From: Ananas comosus
Taxonomy: Eukaryota; Streptophyta; Magnoliopsida; Poales; Bromeliaceae
Assembly (NCBI RefSeq): GCF_001540865.1
Contig: NC_033640.1
Coordinates: 2,633,922-2,697,921 of the forward strand
Length of the DNA stretch: 64,000 nucleotides
Reading direction: 5' to 3'
Shown one piece after another: positions 1 to 11,040 of the stretch. The notes beneath the pieces were generated by a model that had not been told where the DNA came from, searched no databases, and worked only from the letters and a program-made list of their open reading frames with translations. The translations under genes were made by a program, and so were the position numbers. Within the stretch, counting starts at the first letter, position 1. The number at the start of each line of letters is the position of its first letter.

Positions 1-593
1 GAATTGCATGCGGAGGAGCGACGGGGAGGAGCTTTCGGCCGAGGCAACAGCAGTGGTAACAGTTGGATTTTCTAATGAATCAATAGACTTATAATACAAC
101 TGACTTAAGTTGTTTATACTTTTTTTTAAAACAAACTCTTGATATAGAGTCAGCAACTGCTATGATACTAAATGAATTCGGCAAAACAATTTTAATATTT
201 TTGGTTGTATGGAACATCTACATGAATACTAATTAAATGTATTATGCGATTTCTTATAACGTATATAAGAATACTCTAATGGGCATTTTGGATATATTTC
301 TTTACTTATAGCTTCTTCAATCTTCAATTCTTAATAAGTATATATAATAATTAATTAAAATAATATTTATCCGCTGCGAAGCGCGGGCCCTATACTAGTA
401 AACATAACTGGTAGCAACAGCATAAAAACAAAAACAATAAAAGAATCTGAATATTTAATAGTTTCTTGAAGAGATATATATGACCCCGCAACAAAATAGG
501 AAGAAACAACAAAACAAACAAACAAAACTTAGTTCAAACCCTAAACCCAAAACAACAAAGACATAGGATTTGATCCTAATTCCCGTAATAGCC
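1..593. other. Intergenic AT-rich DNA with a Helitron-like 3' end
   Basis: No open reading frame is supported here. At about 370-398 a short GC-rich hairpin (ccgctgcgaagcgcggg) sits in AT-rich DNA and is followed a few bases later by CTAGT. That is the layout of plant Helitron 3' termini: a hairpin about 10 bases before a terminal CTRRT. I could not find the matching 5' TC end, so only the terminus is suggested. The stretch from 400 to 593 shows nothing else. Confidence 0.35.
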
Positions 594-1209
594 AGGAGGT
601 GCATCAGAATCTTCATCACTTTCTTCAGCAGACTTCACAGTTGTTGTACCACCGTCAGTTGCTTGCACACGTCTTTCAATCATTGTTGCATGTTTCTCTG
701 CTAACACCGATGGTTCTGCATCCATCGAATCAGCATTGGTTTGGTTCAATAGGATGGAACACTCATTGTGTTTCTTAATTTCATTCTAATCAGCAAGTAT
801 ACGATCTTTTTCCTCCACTAAAGAATTGTAGAAACGCTTAAGAACAGTATGCTCCATCCTAAGCATCTCACATTCATTTTGGAGATCTTCGTAGTCCTGA
901 GAAACACGTTCATATAAGTTTTTATAACGTTTTTTTTTCCTCATAGTTGGCATCCCTAACTTCAAAAGCAAGCTCGTTGCTTAGCTTCCCGATAGCTACT
1001 CGAGCTGCATCATATGCAGAATGGCTTGCATCTGTGGATGGCGAACCCCAACACGTAATGATCTCTATAAAGCGACTACATCCACATGCGAACAAAAGCG
1101 TTCATCGGTATTTAAAGTGATTCCGTATCTCGAAGAAGGAAGTGAAAATTTCACACAGATACTACGCAATAGCCGACGATAGTTGATATCAACAGTAACA
1201 GGCGATGCC
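594..1209 (-). pseudogene. Degenerate coding remnant, function unknown
   Basis: Read on the minus strand from an ATG at 1209, a frame begins MASPVTVDINYRRLLRS. It is broken by one frameshift near 1090 and in-frame stops near 935 and 786, yet remains protein-like across all three frames down to an acidic C-terminus ending PPGYYGN near 594. The middle part (SAYDAARVAIGKLSNEL, about 960-1015) has the alternating Ala/Leu pattern of the last helix of double-stranded-RNA-binding folds. It is followed by a charged, coiled-coil-like stretch (YERVSQDYEDLQNECEMLR). The family is not recognised with certainty. The broken frame and the lack of any intact neighbour point to a dead gene or transposon fragment. 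The dsRBD resemblance is a guess from pattern alone. Confidence 0.4.
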
Positions 1210-1383
1210 ATTACTGCAATGGAATGCCTACTGACAGCATAAGAGAAACAATCGATATCTAAAAAAAGGAAAAAAATATATATGTTTGTACCTTAATATG
1301 CTGTTTTTTTAAAAAAATTTCTTTCAATGATCAATAGTAGAATTATCATATTTGTGCATGTCACTTCATACAATTTTTTATAT

Positions 1384-2462
1384 TTCAATAATAAATATCT
1401 ATAACAATTCAATTTCAAATTTTCAAAGTATTTTTAGTTTCTATATAAAAAAAATATTCACATAGTGAGTAATTCAAACTAACTACTAATATTTAAAAAA
1501 AAATAGGTTTTTATGATCCGATAAAGAATCAAACTTAAATTATGGTGTCGGTTTGTATTATAAACTATGTTCTGTTTGACAGCCTACTACTTTCATCCAG
1601 TAGGCTCACACAATTCAGTACTAGAAGATATAGATTTTGATATTAAAATTAACTTGCAATTATTAATTTTTAAAGTGAAGTAAAAGGCTCAGTCCAACTC
1701 TTCATGTTCTATGTGTTCTTTTGATAATCTCAACACTATAAGAAATAGAAGCTTTTGTTATGCATTCTCATAAGTTTATTGAGAAAATTTATGTGTTTTC
1801 ATTTGAGTTTAGATATAGTCAAGAATATTGAAACGAATTCTCAGCAAATTGATTTGCCAAAATAAATGAAAAGTTAACATAGGTTGATGAACTGAGCATA
1901 TTATTAAATTTTAGAAAATGGCATTCAATAATAAATATCTATAACAATTCAATTTCAGATTTTCAAAGTATTTTTAGTTTCTATATGACAAAAATATGCA
2001 CATCTTCATCCTAAGTCTGATATATTCTCTGCTACTCTTTTGCTACTGCTTTCTTTATCTTAACGTAGACTTCTAGTGGATATTTTCATTCAGTACTTAA
2101 GTTGCTATTTTTTCCTAGAATTCAAGGTACTCTACCATTTGGAGACCGATGGTTGTTTTTGTCTTCAATTCGAGGTCTAATCAAACTTTGCCTGTTTCCA
2201 ATTTCAAAGTTGACAATGTTGAGTCCAGAGGAGCAGTTCAGTTTCTGTACCTGTTTCTGTTTCAGCTGAACCCAAACCTGAATCTTGATCATCTGAATTA
2301 ATTTTTGTGGCTAAAAGTATTTGATAAATTTGTCCTAAAATAGAACTCTATTGTTTTGCCATCTGTTTTTTATTTTAAGCATTCAATAATAAATATCTAT
2401 AACAATTCAATTTTAGATTTTCAAAGTATTTTTAGTTTCTATATGACAAAAATATGCACACA
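1384..2462 (+). repeat. Triplicated ~80-bp direct repeat
   Basis: Three copies of the same ~80-base AT-rich segment start near 1384, 1924 and 2383. Each begins ttcaataataaatatctat, continues through caaagtatttttagtttc and ends with an aaaatat(t/g)cacat motif. Spacing is about 540 and 460 bases. Identity is high (a handful of substitutions by eye), so the copies are recent or maintained. The spacers are not similar to each other. No gene is visible in 1210-2920. Confidence 0.8.
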
Positions 2463-2924
2463 ATAAGTAATTGAAACTGACTACTTATATTCAAAAGAGA
2501 TCTGTTAAGGAGAGTATATCGTTTCAAAACCGAACAATCCCAAGCGGTAAGAAAATAAAGCAATCTGCAGAGAAAAAAAAAAACAAAGCAGATGTTAGAA
2601 GAGTCGATGCATAAAGTTGGCAAAAAAATTGCAGTAATGTAAAATGAATAGAAGAATAGGTCTCAAAGGAAAAAACAAGTGGAAGCAGATGAATCAGACC
2701 CACAGGTGCAGCCAGCGATGCCGAGTCCTCTTACAGGAACAAATGATCGTGGCAGCATGGGGGGAAATGATAGATGGCTTATTATATAGGCTTCAATAGG
2801 TAAGGGAAATATCACGAAACGACTCTTCATAAGCAACAGGGAAACAAAATCGAGGCGGCGAAGAAAGGGGAAATGGTTATGAACCAAACCTATTTTTTCA
2901 TCAATAGGGGGAACCAATTGACGG

Positions 2925-3190
2925 GATCGAAGTGGCAGAGGGACTGAAAGAGGGGTCGAAGCAACATGAAAACAAAATTGAGGTGACGAAGGAAAAAAGA
3001 GCGAGCATGAACCAAATCCATTTTTCAGGCATTAGGGGGAGCAACCGACAAGATCGAAGCGGCGAAAGAAGTAATAGACGCTATCGAAGCGACGGGAGTA
3101 GCAGGGATCGAAGCGGCGAGAGGATGCATATATGGAACTCAGGAGAGGGTCGAAGCGGCGGGGGTAGCAGGGATCGAAGCGGAACTCAGG
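2925..3190 (+). repeat. Degenerate GATCGAAGCGG minisatellite
   Basis: The motif gatcgaagcgg(cg), with variants such as gatcgaagtggc, gtcgaagcaac and atcgaagcgacg, recurs at irregular intervals of roughly 12-60 bases. It creates a short open frame rich in Arg, Ser and Gly (repeated DRSGER) that I take to be a by-product of the repeat and not a gene. Downstream (3240-3358) two segments, cacctacaggtaggagccacgatgggtcc and caactataggtgggacccatgacgggtcc, form a further imperfect direct repeat. Confidence 0.6.
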
Positions 3191-4354
3191 AGAGGGAAGA
3201 AGAACCCTGTTTTAGAAAAAAAATAAATGAAGAACCGATTCAACATAAAGCACCTACAGGTAGGAGCCACGATGGGTCCATGTGAAGAACCGGTCAAAGG
3301 AATAGAAAGTACAAACGGGTTTAACATGAAACAACTATAGGTGGGACCCATGACGGGTCCACGTGTAACATACCGAATCCCCGACGAGTTGTGCCGAACT
3401 TCCGTCAAATTGACCGAAGTGTGGTAGTGGACAAGATGGTGAGGTCCGTTAATTATCCCGAGTGCTTCGGAATATGTTAGATATGTGGTTTGGACATAGG
3501 AGAGCAAGCTGGGAAATTTCCAGGCTCTTTTGTGCTGGAAATGCTCTCGGGGTCCAGACCCCATACGTGAAAAACGCCAGAGATGGTGAGCCTCTGTTGT
3601 GTGAGGGGGCTAGGTGCAATTGTGCATGTGTGAGTGTTTATATGAGGTTGCAATGTGGTTTAGCCCTCATTTCCCTCACACTACTAACAAAAGAGAAAGC
3701 TCTATTTCTCTCTCTAAAACTCTCCACTCTCTCTCTCTTTCTCTCCTTCTCTCACTAGGGTTTGCTCCAAGAGAGGGGCTTGGTGGAGAAGAAGTTTGCT
3801 TAGGAGTGAAGCTAGCTCTTGTCAAAGAGGTTTTGGAGAAAGCTTGAACTTAAGGTGAGTTCTTGTGGTTTTGAGCTAGGGTTTTGGTTAATCTCTTCTA
3901 GTTGTTGTACTTAGAAAATATTATGGTAGATTACTTCATAAATCTCCAAGAAATAGTGGGTATTTGGCATTAGTGGAAATCCTAGGGTTAAATTTAGGGT
4001 TTTTGTGGAATTGAGATTTAATTAGGGTTTGATCTCTTGTACCCCTAATAGATGGATAAACCGACGCGTTGGGAGACTCGGATCGGAATTCCGACGAGTC
4101 TACGTCGAGATATTGGAGAAAAATCTCATTTCGGCTTCATTTGCCGAGGGTTGAGGGAAATAGGCGACCATAAATTATCAGACTTGAGTTCTAGTCTTCT
4201 AGCATCACTACGAGGTGGGGGGTACTATCCGAAATCATCGAATTTCTCATTATGTCTATGTCGCCTTTCTTGAGCATATATGTGTACTTGTGGCATTCAT
4301 GCATGGTAGGGTTATTGTGATATGTGGCTATGGTATGGACACTACAACAAAATT

Positions 4355-4620
4355 AGATTATAGCGACACTTTTAAGTGTCCCTAAAACCTAAAAAAAGTG
4401 CTACTAGTAAAAATACCGACACTAAAAATAGTGTCGCTATATGTACAGTCCCTAGGGTATATAGCGACACATAATAATATGTCGGTATATCCCAAAATAA
4501 GTGCTGCAATTTAGCGACACTTTTTTTGCTTTTAGTGACACACATAAGTGTCCCTAATTTGAAAAAAAAAATAACATCATTTTTACATAGTGACACTTTG
4601 TAAGTGTCCCATTGTCAATC
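4355..4620. repeat. CACTA subterminal repeat cluster
   Basis: At least eight variants of a ~12-20 base motif, (t)agcgacac(t)tttaagtgtccc(t)a, occur in both orientations. In En/Spm-type elements such subterminal repeats are the binding sites of the TNPA-type protein needed for transposition. Matching but fewer motifs occur at the other end (12165-12205). Confidence 0.75.
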
Positions 4621-5241
4621 AAAGTATAATATTTTATTTAAACATCCAATATTAAACTTTATTTAAGCTAATCGCATTTACATTAAATCGATGAGACTGA
4701 GAAAACACAATCAACAAAATTTTTTTAAATTGTTGTTGAAATGATAAACTAAAAAGCAATATCCACACATCACAACAATAATATTCATTCACATGTTATA
4801 CTAAAAAAGTTACAAAAAAATAAAAATAACATGATAACAAAATCAAAAAGTGTATAAACGCATTTTAATCCACTCCACGACTATATACTTGGACCTGCAC
4901 ATTGAATAATATTTGAATTAGTTATTAATCAATGAATAAATTTGAATATAAGATGACTAAATTTACCTAATGAACAATAAGCCCATAAATGAATATCATA
5001 AATGAGAAACGAATGCATTTGAAGCCTAAGAGAGTAAATCTACTACAATTAGTATCAAAGAAAGCTAATTTAAATAGTCAGTTTTGCACATAACATTGAA
5101 AAAGGAAATGAACCTTTGATGGTAATATTGGTAGATATAAAACTAAAAATTAAGACATAACAGTAGCAGATATAAAACTAAAAATTGGCAGATTCTAGGA
5201 TAATAGATTGACACCAGCAAAACCCAAATTTACTACTATAC

Positions 5242-6282
5242 CTTAAAGTCAATGTGATGTCGCAGCTCTTGTCCAGGATGTGTGCAAAGACCGAAGTATG
5301 TGTCAACCCTAGAATCTGTTCCCTACATTGCCGTATTAAATATTCATCAAAATGAATTCTTTAAATGCGAGGAACAACCATAAAGCAATAAAAAAAACAT
5401 AAAAAAGGAGAACATCTCCAGGAAGAACAGGATTACTCTATACCAGGAGCTAGATATTAAAGCAGGATTTGAATGCAAAAGGACAATCCTACCATATGAT
5501 GAAGCAATTCTTATTTCTCTAAATTCTTTGGATTCACAATAACAATAAGTTGCCTCAAATGTTTCCACAGTAATTAGTCTTATTATGTTAAGTTAACAAT
5601 TGTGAATCTTTTTGTCTTTTTTTCTATTATGAGATTATCACAATATCAAGAAAAAGGGAGTTTCACTACACAACTTATATCAAAATCAATTGCTTCACCT
5701 AATATAGCTATTCTTCACTTTTAGTATTAACAGCACGAAAGTCAAAGGGAAATGGATATAATAGAAATAAAAATGAATGTATGATCCCACTACCTACACC
5801 AGTGCTATGCATGCTAAATACAAGATCCTCTCTCAGAAAGTTGATGTCCTTCAAATATTGAATGTACCTAGGTAAAAAGCCTTTGTGGCTGGACCAAAAA
5901 ACGAAAAGAAGTATGTGATGTGTCGGCTGCATAGATACGCAGGATAAAATGATTATACAGAAAAGTTATCACATTTAAACAAGATAAATAACAAATGGTA
6001 TCATGAAGAGAAAGCAACAAAAAAATTACTTTCGTGTTTATATTAACTAATATGAAAGTTCTTAATTGTTGAAAACAATTTGACTGGTAGAAAATTGAGC
6101 ATGTTGCTTTCCCAGAACTAAAATGTCAAAATAGAATGACTTAATGCATAAAAAAAAAAAACAAGCATGAGGAAACAAGTGAATATGGTTTACCTTTCCC
6201 CATCAGGATGAGTGATAACGGTATCCAAGTCTCCACAAGAAGATTTGCCACATCTATATGATCCCCCACAAACAATAATTAT
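5242..6282 (-). pseudogene. Captured DNA polymerase lambda fragment (three exons)
   Basis: Three minus-strand blocks with consensus splice sites encode consecutive parts of the family-X DNA polymerase lambda palm. Block one (6194-6282) reads [20 protein letters not shown] and on to ITHPDGE. Block two (5800-5888) reads HKGFLPRYIQYLKDINFL and on to REDLVFSMHST. Block three (5242-5315) reads DSRVDTYFGLCTHPGQELR and on to HHIDFK. Splice phases agree (AG|C, G|AT) and the joined 252-base frame is open. The GDLD motif keeps the two metal-binding aspartates of family X, but the usual GGSYRRGK is GGSYRCGK. The remaining catalytic Asp exon, the thumb, the 8-kDa domain and the BRCT domain are absent. 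A possible fourth exon start near 4894 runs into a stop at once. This is a transduplicated host gene piece inside the CACTA element and cannot make an active polymerase alone. Confidence 0.85.
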
Positions 6283-6424
6283 CTTCAACACATCAATAGA
6301 ATGCCAATATTAGGCATGAGCAAAATATTCAAGCAGCTAGTTTCAAAAGGACTAAAAGAATTATGTCAGTTAGATCGAACTGAATTAGATAGTAGCAATG
6401 AGCAAATAAACAGAGAATGAAATG

Positions 6425-6466
6425 TAAAACCAGTGTAGGTCCCGCGCGCTGCCGCGAGCCATTTGT
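6425..6466 (-). other. Possible Helitron-type 3' hairpin
   Basis: A GC-rich island, tcccgcgcgctgccgcgagcc, stands out in AT-rich DNA. On the minus strand it has the shape of a Helitron terminal hairpin, but the base run after it (ctacactggt) is not a clean CTRRT. It may mark the edge of a rolling-circle capture or may be an unrelated GC patch. Confidence 0.2.
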
Positions 6467-6864
6467 GTAGGTGAAGAATGAAGAAATCACAAATGCGTCA
6501 GAAAGAAATTGTAAGAAAAAAATCAGGGTGAAGTTAAAACTATGTTGAGCAGATAAAGCTCACTGTCAATAATTGAAAATCAAGATAAAGCTAAAAACAT
6601 CTATATATTTGGAGCTCACTATCAATAGCATGATTACGGCTGAAAACAAATTAATAATGTTCGAATACATAAAGCATATATGTGAAAATTCGAATACATA
6701 AAGCATATCAAATGGTAAGAATGAACATTTATATATATAAGTTCTAATACATATCAAATGGCAAGAATGAAAATAGTAAAGAAAGGCTCAGATCATAATA
6801 TATTCATGAGGCGCTTTTCCCTTTTAATGCAAATTAATTGGCTGAAGTGTTGATGGCTGCAGCG

Positions 6865-7494
6865 TAGGAGTGGAACTGGGCCCGGGCCTAAACAAGGCCC
6901 GGCCCGATGGGCCATGTTTGGGCCGGGCTTTGGGTATTAAAAATACAACTTTGGGTTCGGGCCGGGTTTAAAAATTTAGGCCCGAAAAAATTTTGGGCCT
7001 ATTTGGGCATGTCCAAGCCCGACTCGAGCCCGACCCAAAAGCCCGATATATTAATTATCAAAATAAAATATTTAATTATATATATTATTTATCTATTAAA
7101 AGAAATAAATGATATAGTATATCATATATAGTATATATTGTTATTAATGATATGTACTTATATATATGAGGATATATTATATATTAACAAAATATTTAGT
7201 TCTATATTATGATATATTTGATCTTAGATATTAATTTCTTTGATGTGATAAAACTAAAAATAGGTATTTTATTTTAATTTTATACAAATAAAAGTATTTA
7301 TATATTATATGATAAATGCATAAAATGGGCCTCCACAAAGCCCAATGGGTATTGGGCATTGGGCTTGGGCTTGGGCCGGGCCTTAATTTTTTAAAAAAAT
7401 TGGATAAAAGCCCGACCCGAAGCCCAACATTTTTTTTTGGGCCGGGCTTGGGCATAGTAATACCCGACCCAAGCCCGGCCCAGTTCCACCCCTA
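6865..7494. mobile_element. Non-autonomous hAT-like element, GGCCC-rich
   Basis: The element starts TAGGAGTGGAACTGGG and ends with its near-perfect complement CCCAGTTCCACCCCTA. It is flanked by a perfect 8-bp target duplication ctgcagcg (6857-6864 and 7495-7502), the length typical of hAT transposons. The outer ~120 bases of each arm are GC-rich runs of gggccgggcttggg and the ~350-base core is very AT-rich. There is no transposase. It resembles in layout the TAGGGATGTCAA elements at 26204, 43028, 46999 and 58127 but has different ends. It is nested inside the CACTA element. Confidence 0.88.
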
Positions 7495-7502
7495 CTGCAG
7501 CG

Positions 7503-7895
7503 GTTGCCTCTGGCCATCCAAGCTGCCTTGCCGTCAACACATTTAATATTGATTTAGAACTAGCTACAATATAGGAGAAGCGCCTCTTATCAGGGCTAAC
7601 TCATATTTTCATTGATCCAAGGAACAAACATGAATTATTGATCATCATCGCCTTACGACAAATTAGCCGAGTGGGAAGGGTTGTTCAAGGGTCTATATAA
7701 ACACGTGACAAAAACAGCAACACGGCGGCCGCACTCAGCAGGCAGCACACAACTAAGCAAGGACAGGAAAACCGTGGGGAATCAATTCCGTGTAAGATGG
7801 GATCAGTACATAGAAAACTACTGATATTGCATCTTTGTGAGATCGTCAATTTTGTACCAAAGGTGTATTTCGGGTATACCGAATCAGTATAGCTA
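7503..7895 (+). other. Unassigned DNA before the first gap
   Basis: No protein-coding signal can be supported. A TATA-like ctatataaac occurs at 7692-7701, followed by a G-box-like cacgtg at 7701-7706 and a GC-rich patch with cggcggccgc at 7724-7733. That could be a captured promoter or 5' leader, but nothing downstream can be matched because the N gap starts at 7896. Confidence 0.3.
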
Positions 7896-7929
7896 NNNNN
7901 NNNNNNNNNNNNNNNNNNNNNNNNNNNNN
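7896..7929. other. Assembly gap (34 N)
   Basis: Run of unknown bases that separates nuclear-looking DNA on the left from plastid DNA on the right. Confidence 1.
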
Positions 7930-9274
7930 CAGAGAAAATGCTACACAATTCCTTTTTTCTTTTTTTGTTCCTTATCTATGGATAACTTATGTTATGCTAT
8001 TCAACAGATCAATAGAAAACCCTCAAATTTCTTATAAGGTTTCCCTTATTGGCTTCATAATAGAAAGTAAGGATCTTGGGAAAATGTAAGTCAATGATCA
8101 ATGGGTTCTAATAATTCATGAAAGATATTATCGTATTGACACAATTCAATTATATGCGAAATCTAACCCTTTTTGGTTAAAAGTTTTATTCGAATCCTTT
8201 CATTTCAAGTAATTGGTTGGTATAATATAATAAATACTTATAACTTAACTAAAAAAAAAAATAATTAATAACTATAATTAGTAACTATTAATAATAATAA
8301 ATAAAAAATAATAATAATAAATAAAAAAAGAATATATAATATATAAAAAAAAAGATATATATATATATATATATATAATAGTAGATAATATATAAATAGT
8401 AGATAATATATAAATATATATAATAGTAGATAATAGTAGTAGATAATAGTAATAGTATCTACTATTAGATTAGATCATATTTAATGAAAGAAAGAAAACA
8501 TAGTTGTAACAATCAATATTCGTGATGCAATCATTGTTGGATTAGGTCCAAGACAAAGGTTCTTTCTTGACCAAACTACAAGTATGGAACTCCATGATAT
8601 GAAAGACGGAATATGGAACCTAAAAGGATAATTGAGGTGGCTCGTCTTCGAATCGACTTTTGGACCCGAAAAGAGAACAAAAATAAAGTCAATTTAAATT
8701 GAAAATTTCAATTAAATAATTAAATAAAGTAAAAAGTAAAAGTTTTGTTCTCGATAGATCCATCGATGGATTGGAACACCTTTTTTTCTCTATTCGATAT
8801 ATTATGGGTAATTAACTAACCTATTTATTACTATACTGAATGCAATGAGTTAAAAATAAGTAATAAGGTAGTATCAGGTCGTTCGCTCCAAAAAATGGAA
8901 TTGAAGCTATTTTCAAATCCAATTCTTTTATTCCAAAATTAATGAAATTGAATTTCATCTTCGAATGAAGTTACACGACACAGTTCTTATTACTATTACT
9001 TTACTCAACTCAAAAATGGCACAATGAACCTGTTGATTCGGAATCACAGGATCGGTCGATGTCACATCTGATGAATCAATTTTTTTTCTACCTATGTTGT
9101 CACTATATCTTTTTTAGTATTATCTATAATGACCGATGAATCATGAATTTTCCATTGGAACTAAACTAATTCTCTTAATTGGTTTTTATCCTCGTTCTGG
9201 AAAATGGAAACTTAGGTAAGTGTTTTATCAACATATGTAGAAAAAAAAAAAAAACATATCTAATAAAGCCTTTC

Positions 9275-9369
9275 ATGCTTACTATAACTAGTTATTTCGG
9301 TTTTATACTGGCTGCTTTAACTATAACCCAGCTCTATTTATTGGTTTGAACAAGATACGACTTATTTGA
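9275..9369 (+). pseudogene. petL: petL (cytochrome b6f subunit VI), frameshifted
   Basis: The frame starts MLTITSYFGFILAALTIT, the single-span membrane subunit of the plastid cytochrome b6f complex. One base is missing in the codon after TIT, shifting the frame so that it stops early. The ancestral tail (tttattggtttga.caagatacgacttatttga) is still recognisable in another frame and ends at 9369. Length is 95 bases against the usual 96. As plastid-derived DNA in a nuclear context it would not be expressed. Confidence 0.85.
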
Positions 9370-9538
9370 AAATGAATTGAATAAATAATTCAGAAAAATA
9401 TTTCTCGGTAATTCCAGATATTCTATGGTTTTTCCCACACAATTGCCAATTTTTTCTTGGTCATTGAGATTCGCGGATAATTCAGATATAATATTAGGGA
9501 TAGATCTTACCCTTTTTTTTATCCCTCAAACAACCGAA

Positions 9539-9648
9539 ATGATTGAAGTTTTTCTATTTGGAATCGTTTAGGTCTAATTCCTATTACTTTGGCAGGATAT
9601 ATTTGACTGCATATTTACATACAGACGTGGTGATCAGTTGGACTTTGA
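9539..9648 (+). pseudogene. petG: petG (cytochrome b6f subunit V), frameshifted
   Basis: It begins MIEVFLFGIV, the start of the 37-residue PetG protein, then runs into a stop because one base is missing after the tenth codon. Three further single-base losses (in the Gly-Leu-Phe-Val region, in the Leu-Gln-Tyr region and just before the ancestral stop) give 110 bases where 114 are expected. The rest of the sequence is still clearly petG. Four one-base deletions in 110 bases, with hardly any substitutions, is an unusual damage pattern. Confidence 0.85.
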
Positions 9649-9768
9649 TTGAGTAACATTTCTTTTTTTGATTGACCTCCTACAGGGAGGAGGTCAAATT
9701 CCAGTTGCAATTCAACTTGTTTTGGTAAGTTATTTTATTGTGATTCGACATACATAAGATAGCGGAAT

Positions 9769-9839
9769 CACGCTCTGTAGATTTGAACTACGACATCGGT
9801 TTTGGAGACCCGCGTTCTACCGAACTGAACTAAGAGCGC
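9769..9839 (-). pseudogene. trnW-CCA: Plastid trnW-CCA, small deletions
   Basis: On the minus strand the sequence starts GCGCTCTTAGTTCAG and contains the anticodon loop CTCCAAAA of plastid tRNA-Trp(CCA). About three single bases are missing, in the anticodon stem region and the T arm, which would disturb pairing. The order trnW then trnP, both antisense to petG and psaJ, is that of plastid genomes. Confidence 0.8.
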
Positions 9840-9981
9840 TTTCAAAGAAAATCTTTTTTTTTTTTTTTCCACTTAACTTCTCACACATCTCGCATACATA
9901 TAGTATCCAAAAATGAAAGATTATGCCCATTTTAATTGATCGCAATTAATCTCTCGTTACTGCCCATAGGAGAAGTCAGAG

Positions 9982-10054
9982 TAGGGATGACAGGATTTGA
10001 ACCCGTGACATTTTGTACCCAAAACAAACGCGTACCAAGCTGCGCTACATCCCT
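9982..10054 (-). tRNA. trnP-UGG: Plastid trnP-UGG (one base missing)
   Basis: On the minus strand it starts AGGGATGTAGCGCAGCTTGG, has the anticodon context TTTTGGGT of tRNA-Pro(UGG), and ends with the matching acceptor strand CATCCCT. One C appears to be missing in the D arm relative to plastid trnP. All other arms look intact. It is probably not used if the segment is nuclear. Confidence 0.8.
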
Positions 10055-10399
10055 TTTCAAAATTGTTGTACAGTGTCATTGTACAAAAACCTGTCTTGTT
10101 TTCCACATCTTTTTTTCTCCTCTATCTATATAGAACTTTCTTGTCATTTCTTGTTTTTGGTTTCATATATAAAAAATTATATACATCTGAAACCCAACCT
10201 AACATATAAAAATAATGAATATTATCCGTAATGCTCAGGAAGAAGAGGTCGTCTTTTTCTTTTTAGTGACAGGAAACTCATCTATTGGTTCATTGTACAT
10301 ATCCATTTTTGTTAGGAAATCCGCGTAAAAATAAATAAAAATGATCTTGAACTACAGCATCTGACAATATATGTATTACAATAAAGAAGGGGATTTTCA

Positions 10400-10534
10400 A
10401 TGCGAGATCTAAAAACATATCTCTCCGTGGCACCTGTGTTAACTACTCTATGGTTTGGGTCTTTAGCAGGTCTATTGATAGAAATTAATCGTTTATTCCC
10501 AGATGCCTGTCATTCCCTCTTTTTTTCATTCTAG
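10400..10534 (+). CDS. psaJ: psaJ-like plastid frame (photosystem I subunit IX)
   Basis: The open frame of 44 codons starts [20 protein letters not shown] and contains the single membrane helix of PsaJ, a small photosystem I subunit in the thylakoid. The C-terminus reads [12 protein letters not shown] where plastid PsaJ has a FPDALTFPFFSF-type end. One base lost and one gained within five codons keep the frame open but change four residues. This fits the indel pattern of the surrounding plastid block. Expression is unlikely if this copy is nuclear. Confidence 0.8.
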   Translation: MRDLKTYLSVAPVLTTLWFGSLAGLLIEINRLFPDACHSLFFSF

Positions 10535-11040
10535 TTATTGATATGCGAAGAAATGAAAAATAGAATCCACATGACGTAACTAAAATTTCGCTCTCCCTTT
10601 CAACTTTTAGGATAGTAAGGAAAGAGAAAGAAAAAGTGTATTGAACCTCATAAAAAATCCGGTAGATCCAAGATCGAATTTGGAAAACAGAAAAAAAATT
10701 CAAACGTGTATCCAGTCTAGGCAGGCTCCACGAAATCATAGCAGAAAGAAGATACTTAAATGAAATATTGGATTTAGGATAGAAATAATGGATAGTTAGA
10801 AAGAAATTGTATTACTTAATTATTATTCTATTTGTATTACTTAACTTAATATATACTATATTAATACATATTTCTATTAATTAGATAATAAATTATTAGA
10901 TAAGATAAGAAGAATTACAACGAAATGTTTAGAAATGGAATTTCTAATTAGTAATTCTATTGATTTTTTTTCTTTCTTCTTCGGTTCGGATCGAAAATAG
11001 AAGAGTTAAGTTAAGTCGATCCAAAATCTAAAGGAGGTTC

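Noticed and set aside
2932..3285. 117-codon Arg/Ser/Gly-rich frame
   Set aside because: Produced by a GATCGAAGCGG minisatellite; no conserved sequence outside the repeat.
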